Shown in pieces: positions 37,085 to 48,400 of a DNA stretch of 64,000 nucleotides; within the stretch, counting starts at the first letter, position 1; each line of letters begins with the position of its first letter. Position numbers and translations under genes: made by a program. Under the pieces are notes generated by a model, which worked only from the letters and a program-made list of their open reading frames with translations, did no database searches and was not told the DNA's origin. Source of the stretch: Endomychus coccineus (Eukaryota; Arthropoda; Insecta; Coleoptera; Endomychidae); contig OY294068.1 of assembly GCA_958510875.1 (NCBI GenBank), forward strand, positions 70,596,633 to 70,660,632, in the 5' to 3' direction.

Positions 37085-37240
37085 GGTAAGACGTTTCTCG
37101 TCGCTCTGACGAGCTTATGAGTAGACCAAAACAGCTGCCTGGAACTAAAAGACGTGTTGTCACTGTTCATCCTTGTGAACCAAAACTTTTCTATCGACTT
37201 CTAAACACGAAATGTGTTTGTAGTTCACTATGCATTTGAA
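37085..37240 (+). repeat. Inverted copy of the same repeat family
   Basis: The plus strand reads 'ELMSRPKQLPGTKRRVVTV' then 'HPCEPKLFYRLLNTK', followed at once by the ATGTGTTTGT..TTCACTATGC start block seen at 36906. It is in opposite orientation to the 36556-36906 copy. A related non-coding block (TTTCTATCAATTAGGTCCTC) is shared between 36973 and 38510. Confidence 0.5.
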
Positions 37241-37632
37241 GTATTAGTATTTATTCAATCGACCGGGGTATTAAAAGTTAATAAGTGCGATAAAGAATTG
37301 ACGCAGATGAGAATAACATGTATCCCCAAACTGAAACAAAATGGGCGAGATTTATAAGGCCCATGTCAGTAACCAGTATTTTTACTAGAGATGGGCAAAA
37401 CAGTTATTCCTAAATAGAAATACCATAATCATAATACGTACCAAGTGCTATTACCGCTATTTCTATCTCAAATTTCTGAATAACTGTTCTAAATAAAAGG
37501 TTAGCAATTGCTATTTGATATTAGACAGACTGCTGAATAGCAACGCATCTCTGATTCTTACTAACAATTCGATCTTTCCCTATCGCACAACATAAGTTCT
37601 TCTGTTTATGTTATTTATAATACGATGCGTAT

Positions 37633-37697
<65 letters not shown>
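37633..37697 (+). repeat. (CT)n microsatellite, about 32 units
   Basis: Uninterrupted alternating CT after ATGG, ending at CATACTCTC. Confidence 0.97.
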
Positions 37698-37700
<3 letters not shown>

Positions 37701-39067
37701 CTCTCACATTAATCCCATACACCGCTCGATCTGACTCAATCTGTATCTTACACCTTTGAATCAATAGCTGGGGCTGATATTTTTCTCATTATCAAATGTC
37801 GTATTTTGGTATATCCTAGAATATGTAGATACCCCGATTATCTGTAACAATTGCCTAAAATTGGTAGAGAAATATGAAACAAGCGAATATAGTTCTTATA
37901 TTTTATTAACATAATAAAAATGTAAAGCTAGTTCATCTTGTAATATAATACTTTTATGTTACAATGATTCACTATCAAAGCCAATTTGAAAATCGAAACA
38001 TAGACGTATTTACAATTATCACCAATTTCATGTACAAGTATGAATAAAACTCCTCAGTTTAATATAAACCATTCAATTAGATTTTATAAAAATCAAATCA
38101 TAAAAGATTCGCATCTTAATAGTATTTCATGTACTCTAAGACTATATTTAAATGTAATATAAAAAAAATATAAAATACGTTCCCTCGATTCTGAAGGTAT
38201 GACCAGTATGACCACTCATTAGATTACTGTCCTTATATCTGAATGAATTTCTAGTCAAATGTGATGAATTTTGATATGGATATACTGTAATACCAAAGAA
38301 TTTACATCAAAAAGTGACAGTTTTTCTTATATGAAAACAAATAACATAGAACATGTTTTTCTGTAGACTATCTTCTGTGGTCACAGTCGCGTACTGTTCG
38401 GGACAATAGACATCGCCTAGCAGAAGAATACCAGTCAACTTCATAATATCTGTCGAGCGGTAAACATTAATTCAACAACTCTGTTCATCAGACCTGTTTC
38501 CGTGTCACAGTTTCTATCAATTAGGTCCTCCGTAAAATCATATTCTATGTTAAAACTAATGTTCATACCACATGCAGTCGGTTATTCGTCAACATAACAA
38601 ACAAAATATGTACAAACTTTCGACAGGATTGAGGGAAGAACGAAAACTAATTTTCCTACCGCACGCGATGATGCTAAAATAATTGGAACCACATGAAAGG
38701 CATTTGGTAAGACCTTTCTGACGGATAATCATCAAATATGTCAAAATTTCAATAATAGGGAATTGAAAGCAGACATAAAAACTAGTTTTCGTGCAAACAC
38801 GCACCTCAGAAAACTCATAACTACTATTACTGAATAGTTAGATATCAATAATGCCTTCACAAGTACATAATGGGATTGTGGGGATGGTAAATCATTGGAA
38901 CTCGTATAATTAATCAGATTTTCCGTATTTGTGTTATATTCCTCAATGTAAAATGTACAAATATCATTAAAGTTATTCGCCTATTTATTAATGGCCTTGA
39001 AAAATTATAGAGTACATTTTGTACGTTCCATCAAGAATTTACCAGGAATAAGTTTAATTGATTAAAT

Positions 39068-39163
39068 AAGCTTACACTTTTCTGTAATTAACTGGGTGTA
39101 AGCTTACACTTTTCTGTAATTAACTGGGTTCAAGCTTACACTTTTCCGTAATTAACTGGGTGC
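39068..39163 (+). repeat. Minisatellite, three 32-bp units
   Basis: Units begin AAGCTTACACTTTTCTGTAA at 39068, 39100 and 39132 and end TTAACTGGGT; they differ at only a few bases. Confidence 0.95.
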
Positions 39164-39997
39164 ATGTAAAACGTTGTCTTTGAATACACTTGAACGAATA
39201 TTTGAATCTTCGTTAGACCAACTCATGCGGCTCTCGAGTTCATAGTATTGGACCTTGAATTACTATTAAGTAGGAGAAGAAAAACGAAGCAAGGTTGGAT
39301 AAAATAGACGTCTTTTCAATGCCATCGGGACTAATAGTTGTCAAATTCTGCTTTGATCCGAGAACATAACCTTCTTGAAGTTGTGTCTATCGCAAGGCAA
39401 AACTCCCAGAAAATTTAGATTAGTAAATTTTAGGAAAAATTTGAACAAAACATTTCGATGTACAATATTTTGTGTGATTTCAATTCAATTATAAGCAAAC
39501 TGGTATTCGAACAACACCATTCTCAAGATAAATTGATTCTGAATCTGATTCTGTAATATCTTGGATATATAAGATATAAGCTGAACAATGAAAAATCAAC
39601 CACCTTTATAAAAAAGGTAATGGAATGCTTACATGAATTTGAAATATTGTTGCTTTTATTTTCTGTTATGCAGTTGGTATACAGCATATATAAAGTTGTC
39701 GGTGGACTTATTTTCTTTCTTCAATTTTGTTGACAATTTGAACGTTCCTGAAGTTTTATTTGTTGTTTCGTATCTGTCAGGTTCAAATTTTCATCTTGCG
39801 ATCGATCTTTAAAAACTATCAGTGTTATAATTGTCCGTTTGAAAAATACCAAGGCAGTTAAAGTTGGATTAGAACGAGACAATGGTTTAATGCTACCCCA
39901 TGCTTGTATATATGTATAATACAAATTTCTCAAAATATTCAGCAACTAAAATATTGAACAAATGTTAGCGCATCACAAATAATTTAATAAGGAATGA

Positions 39998-40240
39998 CTA
40001 TGTAAATAATGCAAAAGATGGTGAAGTATGTCTCAGACGCCCTACTGAATGATATGGCATATCACGCATTTTTCCTAGATTTTCAATAAATTTGGCATCG
40101 CTGTAGGCAACATGTGAAGCGAGCAACTGTTGATAACTTCTCCGCTTTGATAATGCCCATAGTGTGGTGAAACCAATATTTTCAGCATTAAGTGTAAATT
40201 CAAGTTTGATTTCTCCAACTTTAGAAAGGTTGAAATGACT
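39998..40240 (-). CDS. Unrecognised coding-like fragment, about 80 codons
   Basis: The minus strand from 40240 reads 'SHFNLSKVGEIKLEFTLNA', 'ENIGFTTLWALSKRRSYQQL', 'LASHVAYSDAKFIENLGKM', 'RDMPYHSVGRLRHTSP' and stops at 39998. The composition is protein-like and not biased by AT, unlike the flanks. A stop lies immediately upstream and no splice partner was seen. It could be a single exon, a retrocopy fragment or part of the gypsy element nearby. I do not recognise the protein. Confidence 0.35.
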   Translation of the reverse strand, partial: SHFNLSKVGEIKLEFTLNAENIGFTTLWALSKRRSYQQLLASHVAYSDAKFIENLGKMRDMPYHSVGRLRHTSPSFALFT

Positions 40241-40589
40241 TCACACTACGAAACGCCCTAAAGTGCTAAACGATAGATATAATTTTCTTAGTTTACTTTT
40301 CATTAAATTAGCATTTTTTCAGCCGAACAGGTATAATTGTTATTTCTGAGAAAGCATGCCGTCTCAGACTTACTTCCTCCTTAAGTTATATTATTACTCA
40401 ATATCCCATAATTTTATAACCCTCCAGCAACGACGTCTTCTAAAAGTTAAGTACTTGATGATTGACATTAGTTTTCGAATAAACTGTATAATTATGGACT
40501 TCTATAACATATTTTCCATTAAGTTTTTAAAGATAATTATCAAAGTTTCTGAATCGCATTAAGGACAAGGGAACTTCTATTATGACAAC

Positions 40590-40700
40590 ATTTTTCTTAA
40601 AAAATTGTTACTACGTCACCGAAAAGCTATAGTACTACGATCGAGAATTATTAGCGATATATTATGAGGCAATTAAACATTTCAGATTCATGCAATGTCC
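40590..40700 (+). pseudogene. gypsy-type retrotransposon RNase H fragment
   Basis: The plus strand shows 'YYDRELLAIYYEAIKHFRF', the conserved block between reverse transcriptase and RNase H in Ty3/gypsy polyproteins, with a stop just before it. Only about 35 codons are recognisable. The integrase part of a gypsy element lies 1.6 kb further on in the same orientation, so both may come from one copy. Confidence 0.7.
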
Positions 40701-41352
40701 ACTCTGAAACACAAAGTTGTCCGCACTAAGAAACTGTCTTGTCAATTATTAGAAAAACAATTAAATCATAAAAATAATATACATCTTCCATTTTTTAATA
40801 TTGAGAATAAATACCTATAACCTACATACATAAAAATCACAAAAAACTATTTCGATTTGTATCTACACTTAGTGGTAATAAGAGTTATTTCCGATATTGT
40901 GGTTTTAAGACTTTTCTTTGGGCGATGCATTACTCTTCATGCATTTTTTCAACATTCAACAATACATAACATTCATGCTCCTGGAGCAAAAGTGGACAGG
41001 TCATTTGACAGGCACAAAAGTGATTTTAAATAATTTTCAAGAGATATTGCGAGTATTAAAAGAAATCCCACATGGAAAGTTTGATGGCGGTTCATGTAGC
41101 TAAAAGTCTTGGTTTATGCACGCTAATGAGTTTTGATTTGCATTGGTTTTGGTTCACTTAATTTTATCATCATTGGAATGTCCAAACAACGTAATAGAAA
41201 CTAGGACAACAGGACTAAAAGAGGCCGTTTTAATTATGAAGATTGCACTAGAAGAAATTCGACAGCTAAGATACGAATCGAAATACTTGGAAATATTAAA
41301 CAAAGCCCTAGATTTATTGCAAAGCCACCTTGAAGATGTTTGTAAACATGGA

Positions 41353-42269
41353 AAACATTATTTCTTGCGTGGATAAACATTACACAAACCAAAGCATCGC
41401 TTGTTAAACATTATGGGGACTCTTCACCATCGATTGGATTGGATCGATTCACAAGTGGTTTACTGACTTTCGTTGTGGTAGTATAACCACAACAGGTACA
41501 GAACATTTTGCATACATTTTTAAATATTTGGAAGCTATCTGCCGGCATTTGCTCTCTGTTGACATTAAGCGCGACCGTGTGACAATTTCAAAGGAGTGTT
41601 TGGCGATGTTCAAGCGCGATAAGAAGGAATTTTTACGCCGTTTCGTACCCGTGGACGAAACATGGATCCATCACAACACACTAGAGACCAAAGAACAGTC
41701 GAAACAGTGGACTTGTCTTGGCGAATCGAAGCCGAAAAAGAGCAAAGTGGGTTTATCGGCCAACAAAGTCATGGCGACAGTTTTTTTTTTATGCATACGG
41801 TATTGTCCATGTCGATTACCTTGGAAGCAAAACGATCACCGGCGTATATTATGCAAAGCTGTTGAATCGATTCGACGTCGATTTGAAGCGAAAGCGGCCG
41901 CATTTAGCAAAGATAAATGTGCTGTTCCATCAGGACAACGCACTGGCGCATAGGTCCGCAGTCGCAATGGCAAAAATTGCATGAATTGCGCTACGATTTG
42001 GCCCCCTGCGAAATTAATCTATTTCCAAACTTGAAGAAATGGCTCGGAGGAAAGAGATTTGGCTCCAACGATAAGGTCACCGCTGAAACAAACGCCTATT
42101 CTGTTTTATACACGGTAAATAGGATTGCCGAAATCGTATTATTTGAAAGAGATCGAAAAATTAGAAAAATGTTGGACGAAGTATATCGGACTACAAGGAA
42201 ATAAAATATGTTTGACCTAATAAATCATTTCTTGTTTCATTTTCAGGGACTTTTCACCTTATCCTCGTA
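41353..42269 (+). pseudogene. mariner transposase, 5'-truncated and frameshifted
   Basis: Begins at 'KHYFLRG', the N-terminal mariner block, and continues through 'VKHYGDSSPSI', 'FLRRFVPVDETWIHHNT' (first catalytic Asp in DETWIHH), 'KVGLSANKVMAT', 'LFHQDNALAH' (second Asp), 'YDLAP' (third Asp region, deleted of several residues) and 'FPNLKKWLGGKRFGSN'. At least three frameshifts and several stops separate these. The 3' inverted repeat is at 42244-42269. The 5' repeat is missing. It resembles the mauritiana/irritans mariner groups (DD34D). Not functional. Confidence 0.88.
42244..42269 (-). repeat. 3' terminal inverted repeat of the mariner
   Basis: Reads, on the minus strand, TACGAGGATAAGGTGAAAAG then TCCCTG, the usual TACGAGG start of mariner ends, adjacent to gypsy integrase sequence. 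Confidence 0.7.
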
Positions 42270-42271
42270 TA

Positions 42272-42840
42272 AAGAGTCCATCGAACTTTAAAAGGAGTTA
42301 TCAAATATCAAGCATCAGAAATGCGGACAGAAGTATTACCAACAGTATTGCTGGGGTTCAGAACGAATTTAAAGGAATATTTAGAGGCCTCTAGTTCTGA
42401 ATTGGTATATGGTTCAATTTTAAGATTGCTATATAATGTTAACAAAATCGGAACATGAAAATTCACAAGAGTTGTTAGAGTTTCATACAAATCATTTTTT
42501 AAAACCAAGAAATGCATCTGAACACAGTCAGAAAAATGTTTTTATCTTCAAAGGGCAAAAACTTGTTGGTACGTTTTTGTGAGAATCGATTCAATTTGAA
42601 CAAAACCTGGGGTTTATCCCTATAATGAACCTCATCGAGTCATAAGCAGAACAATGAAGTATTTTACATTGGTAGTAAATGGAAAAAAAATATTTCAATT
42701 GACAGCGTAAAACCAGCCTTTATAGAAAATGATGTTGGAGAAATTAGCGCATATCACGTGAACATTCCGGAAATAATGATCGTTGTTATGAAACTCGTTC
42801 TGGCAGGGAAGTTAGAGTTCATTATGATTTGAGGGGGACA
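42272..42840 (+). pseudogene. gypsy-type retrotransposon integrase, C-terminal fragment
   Basis: Just past the mariner end the plus strand reads 'VHRTLKGVIKYQ' and 'LPTVLLGFRTNLKEYLEASS', then 'SELVYG', all standard in the integrase of Ty3/gypsy elements, then a decayed tail, and near 42800-42825 the 'ETRSGREVRVHY' block that typically ends these polyproteins. A purine run (GAGGGGGAC, about 42831) follows, as expected for a polypurine tract before a 3' LTR. Several frameshifts and stops. No LTR could be delimited. Old, inactive insertion. Confidence 0.75.
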
Positions 42841-42901
42841 TTGTCGATTGCCCTGAATACAGATATAGACTGAAATTCAGTTAACATCTAATGTCAATCA
42901 G

Positions 42902-43262
42902 CAGGAGAGGCCTAAAACTGGTGACAGGGCTCCTCACAGGACACTGTCATCTGAATAAACATCTACACACAATGGGCATTGTCGAAGACCCAATTTGTAG
43001 TAGATGTGGGGAGGCGGATGAAACTGCTTCTCATATCCTAGCGGAATGTCCAGCACTGGCTTCCCTCAGGCTACAACATCTCGGCAGTACACATATGCCG
43101 CCTGAAGCAATAAGAGATATCAGTACATGCAAAATCTTAGCTTTTGGCACGGCCTTAGGCTTGCTGGACTGATTCTTGTATCAAGGGGCGCACAATGGAC
43201 CCAATCAAGCGGTCTAAGTGCTCCGGACTCGTCCGCCCCCGTTTTGATTCATTGATTGATTG
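42902..43262 (+). mobile_element. 5'-truncated non-LTR retrotransposon 3' end with 12-bp TSD
   Basis: 361 bp encoding the last about 90 codons of ORF2: 'RRGLKLVTGLLTGHCHLNKH', then a Cys/His knuckle 'CSRCGEADETASHILAECPAL' and the terminal 'KILAFGTALGLLD', typical of I/R1/LOA-type elements. A short 3' UTR ends in an ATTG repeat tail (ATTGATTGATTG). Perfect 12-bp direct repeats AATGTCAATCAG flank it (42890-42901 and 43263-43274). The frame is intact to its stop; the apparent ATG comes from the target site. Target-primed reverse transcription with 5' truncation explains the structure. It lies in the tail of the gypsy remnant. Confidence 0.92.
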
Positions 43263-43274
43263 AATGTCAATCAG

Positions 43275-44186
43275 ATAAGTTGGTAATAGATATATAAAAA
43301 TTCTAATTATTTAAACTCCATTTTGTTCAATTTGCCTTTGTAAAAATAAACTTACAAATAACCTATTAACCTACAATTATTGCCGATTGGAGCTAACATG
43401 TTTTCATGCAGCAATTTCCTTTAATACGATTCAGATTCTTTAAATAATTTCCACTTTAATAATTAAGGGGAAATATGTTACAGTCTGTTTAAATAACCTA
43501 CTCACCTACTAGAAATCCTGGTTAATATAATAATAATATCAAATTTAAAAAATGGGTATTGAAACAAAATTGAAAAATAAATAGTTCGGCAGTCGACTTG
43601 ACTCGAACTAAGTTTCTAAGTTTTTTTTTGTGGCACTGTAATTTCTTTGCCATATATATAAAGACATATGCAAGAAGCGTCGAGAGGGCATAATTTTATT
43701 TTTAGCAATAATTTCTAAGTCGTTGTCTCTACCACTGAGTTACCGAGACTTTTGGTAGGAACGACTGTTCATAGTACTTAATTTGTAGAAGAATAAACGG
43801 CAACAGTGTATCCGAAACGAATTGACGACATCTCACGAGGATTAAAAAATGCAGCTGTAGCCACTGGCCTGGCCTGTAGTTAGAAGCTTGTAGGCCTTCT
43901 AAACCGCCAGGGTTCATATATCATTTAAATCCCACAAAAATAGGTTTGTTCCAACAACGTGAAACCCGTTCTTTAGACGATTCGGTTAATTCTTTTTACT
44001 GGACTGTAATGTTATCGGACGATTCTTTTGCGGTTTCAAACAAACTTGAAATCGTTCATGGGATGTTATCTGTGGGGTTATATCGATACACGATAATGGT
44101 TATCATAATAGTATTATTATCAGATTATGAGTGATTCTATATAGTGTATCATTTCGAGTTGTGTCGCTATTATTATAGTTATATTA
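43275..44186. other. Intergenic stretch, only a tRNA-like relic
   Basis: No coding sequence recognised; see the relic at 43685-43760. Confidence 0.4.
43685..43760 (-). repeat. tRNA-derived SINE-like relic
   Basis: The minus strand reads GTCTCGGTAACTCAGTGGTA then GAGAC, close to a tRNA 5' half (A box TAACTCAGTGG). About 50 bp later a degenerate B-box-like CTCGACGCTTC appears. Stems are broken. Probably a SINE fragment. Confidence 0.35.
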
Positions 44187-44900
44187 TCTATTCTTATGTA
44201 TTTTGACACGCTGAACACGATCGTGTACTCGTGTAGTTCAAATTTGAATTAACCCTGTGCTCGAAAAACTATGTCCATTTTTTAGACCCAACATGGTTAT
44301 TTTTCGATTTTTGCGTTTTGAGACAAAACTATAGGTTGCATTTGAACACAAGTTGTTGGACAAATTAATGTGCGATTTTTGGCTCCGGTCCGAAGTCGAT
44401 TCGAGGTCGTGGGCCCAAGATAGGATCCATTTAGTGTTTTTTAGCACATTGAAAAATTGAGTATATGTCAAAAAGTTTTTGATTTTTCATATTCTGTTTT
44501 GGTGAGGAGATAGTATTATTATTTCTCTTCTTTTAGTTTCTGGTATTTTGACTTACATCAAAATCGGCCATTCAGAAAAATCCGTATTTTACGAGTTTCA
44601 GACGAAATACTCATGTTATCGATCTAAAACTAAATTCATTCAAAAGATTCCATTATTCTGCACTTAATATCCAAAATTCAAGCATTTTGGTCCAAAGACA
44701 TAACCTTGGACCCAAAATCGTGTATTAATTTGTACAAGAACTTGTGTTTAAATATTTTTTCATACATCCCATAGTTTTGTCTCAAAACGCAAAATAGCCA
44801 TTTTTGCCTCCAAAAATTGGCCATAGTTTTTCGAACACAGGGTTAATTCAAATTTAAACTGCCCCATCGTGTTCAGCGTATCAAAATACATAAGAATAGA
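44187..44900. repeat. Foldback element with inverted arms over 200 bp
   Basis: Starts TCTATTCTTATGTATTTTGA and ends with its inverse. The arms share GCTGAACACGAT, TTTGAATTAACCCTGTG, CGAAAAACTATG, GCGTTTTGAGACAAAACTAT and CAAATTAAT. Arms 44187-44420 and about 44665-44900 are some 80-85 percent matched. No TSD identified and no coding capacity. Confidence 0.8.
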
Positions 44901-45431
44901 CAAAAATTAGACCTCGCGGAAATTCTTTCCTAGTCCCAACAAGTCTACATGAAGTTTGGTGATGTTTCCAAGGTTTACTTTATTTGCACTCTTTAGACAT
45001 CATAGGCCCTTGCGTATATACATTGGGAATCACCTTTTAGTATCAAAATAAATAGTGAACATGTACAATTAGTTCCAATGATTTTTTTGTGTTTGGCATT
45101 TGTCAATTTTTATTTTTTACTTCTTTCAATTTGTGGAATGTATGGATCAACAATGTCTTGATGTTTTGTTACTTCTATTTGTATAAATAAATAAATAAGA
45201 TAATTAATCGTTCACCAACGGTAAAATCAGTCGCACCTGTTTGATAACTCAACTTTTTAGCTTTAGCTGCACGATGTATGAATAAGAAATTAATATAAAT
45301 GTGCAACTTTAAATATGGAGTTAAATTAAATTACCAATTGATGAAAATCTAAAACAATGAGATAATTCACTTCTGCCTTATCAGCAGAATACCAAGACAT
45401 TTCTAAAAAGCACAGAGATCTTAATGATCAT

Positions 45432-48400
45432 TCACGAACTTCTGTGAGTTTTAAGATGTCGGATTAGATGAGCTTTTTGCGAAAACCTTTTGTTGCAATA
45501 CTCACATAAAAATGCCTTTTCACCAGTATGTACTAACATATGTTGATAAAGTTGACCTTTCGTAGAAAAAGGCTTGCCACATTGATCACAACGATAATTC
45601 TTCTCACCTGTGTGAATTTTAACGTGCGTATTCAGGTTACTCGAACTAGCAAATCTCTTCGAACAATACGTGCATCCATAAGGTCTCTCCGATGTGTGAA
45701 TAGCTATAGTATGTTTGGTTAGTTGCTGAGCAGTCGCGAAGGCTTTGTTGCATGCTGCACATATGTGATTCTTTTCTCCCGTGTGTGTACGCATATGCGT
45801 ATGAAGATGTCCGCCGTTGATGAACCTTTTGTCACACAAATGGCATAGATAGGGACGCTCTCCAGTATGGATTCGGATGTGATGGATTAGACCTAGAAAA
45901 TAAAAGAACATCTATGTGACACAAAATAAATATCTTTATAGCATATTCAGTGAAATTTCACAACTTGATTTGCGAAACATACATTTGACTAGAAATAGGT
46001 CACATTAACACTCTGTTTTAAATTTTCGTCTTTACGTACGTTAGGACAGACAATCAAAATCTAAGTCGTATCTATACAACTTTGATCAAATAATATCTCT
46101 TGCAAATTCCTACATGCCTCGTTATAATGTTAATAGTATATATTTAGGGAGAAAGTCAGGTATACCTCCTGTCACGACAAAACCTTTTTCTATTAGCTCG
46201 TATATCTAACATCTGGTTTGAAAGTGTTTTTAGTTAAAAACTAGATTTTATTTGTCTCGTCTCAGTCGATCACTTACTGTTGTTGACATGAGTACGCTTT
46301 TATTAAGAAATCTTCTTAGCAGTGGATTTTTGATAATTTTACTATAGCATACCTATCTCCCGAGAATTTATATATAATTCATACTGGGTCAAGAATCTTT
46401 ATTATTTGACTAGAAATAACAACAAAGTAGGCATGAACAAAGTTTTCGTATTATTTCACCTTGTGATCTAAAATAGAAAAAGGTATAGAATGTAATTTAG
46501 TTTTTTCATGTCAATTGAACGTTATTTTTCTGATCTGCGGAAGCGTTCGAACGAAAAAAATTAAGATTATTAATCATCTGTGATGATTTTTCCCATTTGA
46601 TACAATTACTTAGGGACACGAAAACCATGGCATCGTGATATTCTAATTATGGATGCCACTACTATTTTATTCAAATTCTTCTAATCTCCGTAATTCTTAA
46701 ACAACTACATAGTTTTAGGTAATGTTATGGTTTTTCAGTTGCAACCATGAAATGAAAGCACGCATTTTCCATCAAGCTGCGATAACATGCTTGCGCAGAC
46801 TTCATGTATTCTTTAGTAATGTCCGCGATTATGCTGAAGTGGTAATTGTTTAAGAATTATACATAGTTTCTATGTTAGGACAGATTAGTAGAATCCAAGG
46901 GAATTAAGTGACACATTTATATATTATAGATATGGATTCTACCTTGTAAATGCTTTTTTTTAACGAACTTGAAGGGAAGTAAAATTACGTCGGTCTGCCA
47001 GAAATTTTGTAATATTTACAAATGAGCACTACATTGAATAATACATTGTAGAAAAATTCCAATATAAATTTGTATTATAAAAACAATAGAAAACACGACA
47101 GTTTCGCCTCACACTGGCTTCTTCAAGCGATCAATGGTACAATGGTACCATTGTGTTATTCAGTGTAGTGTTCATTTGTAACATAATGAATTTCCAACAA
47201 GTTAAGTCCAGTTCAATCTTAAAATTTTCTCATGTTGATGCAAACTGCTTAATTTTTCAAGCATAAAACATTACGCTCTTCAGTTTCCACAGACATGCCA
47301 AACAAGCGATTTTATTCAATGAATTTGAAAATGGATGCATCAAATAATTTTTTTGAAAAAGTTGAATGGTAAAAGCAACATGCAATTCTAATTCTTACGC
47401 TAATAAAACAATTGCAGAAGAAAAAACACTACTACTTCACGAAATAGTGATTCACTCGAGCATATTTGCAAATGATAAATAATTTCCGATCTCTAATTTA
47501 TAGAAGTATAGCAAGCACTGATTATTACAGTATCCAGAAAATACTCCGAAAATGTTTGTACGATATCAAAAGAACAGATATATAGAACAATTCTATAAAA
47601 TTATTTGATGGATAGAGAAAATTTATAATAAAAATGTTGAAAGGCCTGCTAAAGGAACGGGTTTAGATACAAACAAATCACAAACCATTTCCATCATGGC
47701 AGTACAAAACTAAATATACCCAAACACCACATTAATGTTTATACACACATTGGTGTTTCAGGAACTAAGTCTCTATCTCCAATATATTTTGGTTTGTGGA
47801 TTTACGAATATTAATCCTGTGTTATACTTGTCATGAATCCATGCCTTCAACTTTTGGGGTGAATATTAAAATAGTTGTATTCGAGTAACACTCTTAAAAT
47901 ATTTGAATGGTATTTTAATCCATAGGGGTTCATCTTAGCTTTTACGAATATTATTCATATTTTATTTGGACTGGGTCTGATTAGGACGAAAGTTAGACGT
48001 TTTGGAAATATGCTGATTGTAATAGAGAACATCTCGCTCATTTCAAAAATAATGCCATTTGCAAAGTGTTTCTGATATATCTTTGATACAGGTTATCCTA
48101 GATACGATTTTGAATATATAAAATTAATAGATCACGACGCCAACGTTTTGGTGCTCTTAATAAGTGTACCAAATTTGGTCTAAATCGGTTGAAAGACAGA
48201 AGTATTACAAACACAGACTATTTTTTTCGGTTCCTGGGGTCATGAAGTATAGTTAATCTATCACATCAAATAGTCCTGCATATTTGGGGAATTAAAAGAT
48301 TGAAATCTGCTCTCCCATATACACAACCTATTTCAAACATGCTGTTTTGCTCAAACAAGTTTTGTAGATGCCAAATTGTATATAAATAAAATATCACCGA

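Larger units (their letters stand above)
37241..39990. other. AT-rich stretch with simple repeats, no gene seen
   Basis: Holds a CT microsatellite and a 32-bp minisatellite; no coding sequence recognised. Confidence 0.45.

Noticed and set aside
37633..37697. CT run as a CRISPR-like or regulatory array
   Set aside because: It is a simple dinucleotide microsatellite with no spacers; no CRISPR array is expected or seen.
39068..39163. Three 32-bp repeats as a possible CRISPR array
   Set aside because: Units are contiguous with no spacers, so this is a minisatellite.
43685..43760. Functional tRNA gene
   Set aside because: Stems do not pair and the 3' half is degenerate; only a relic can be supported.
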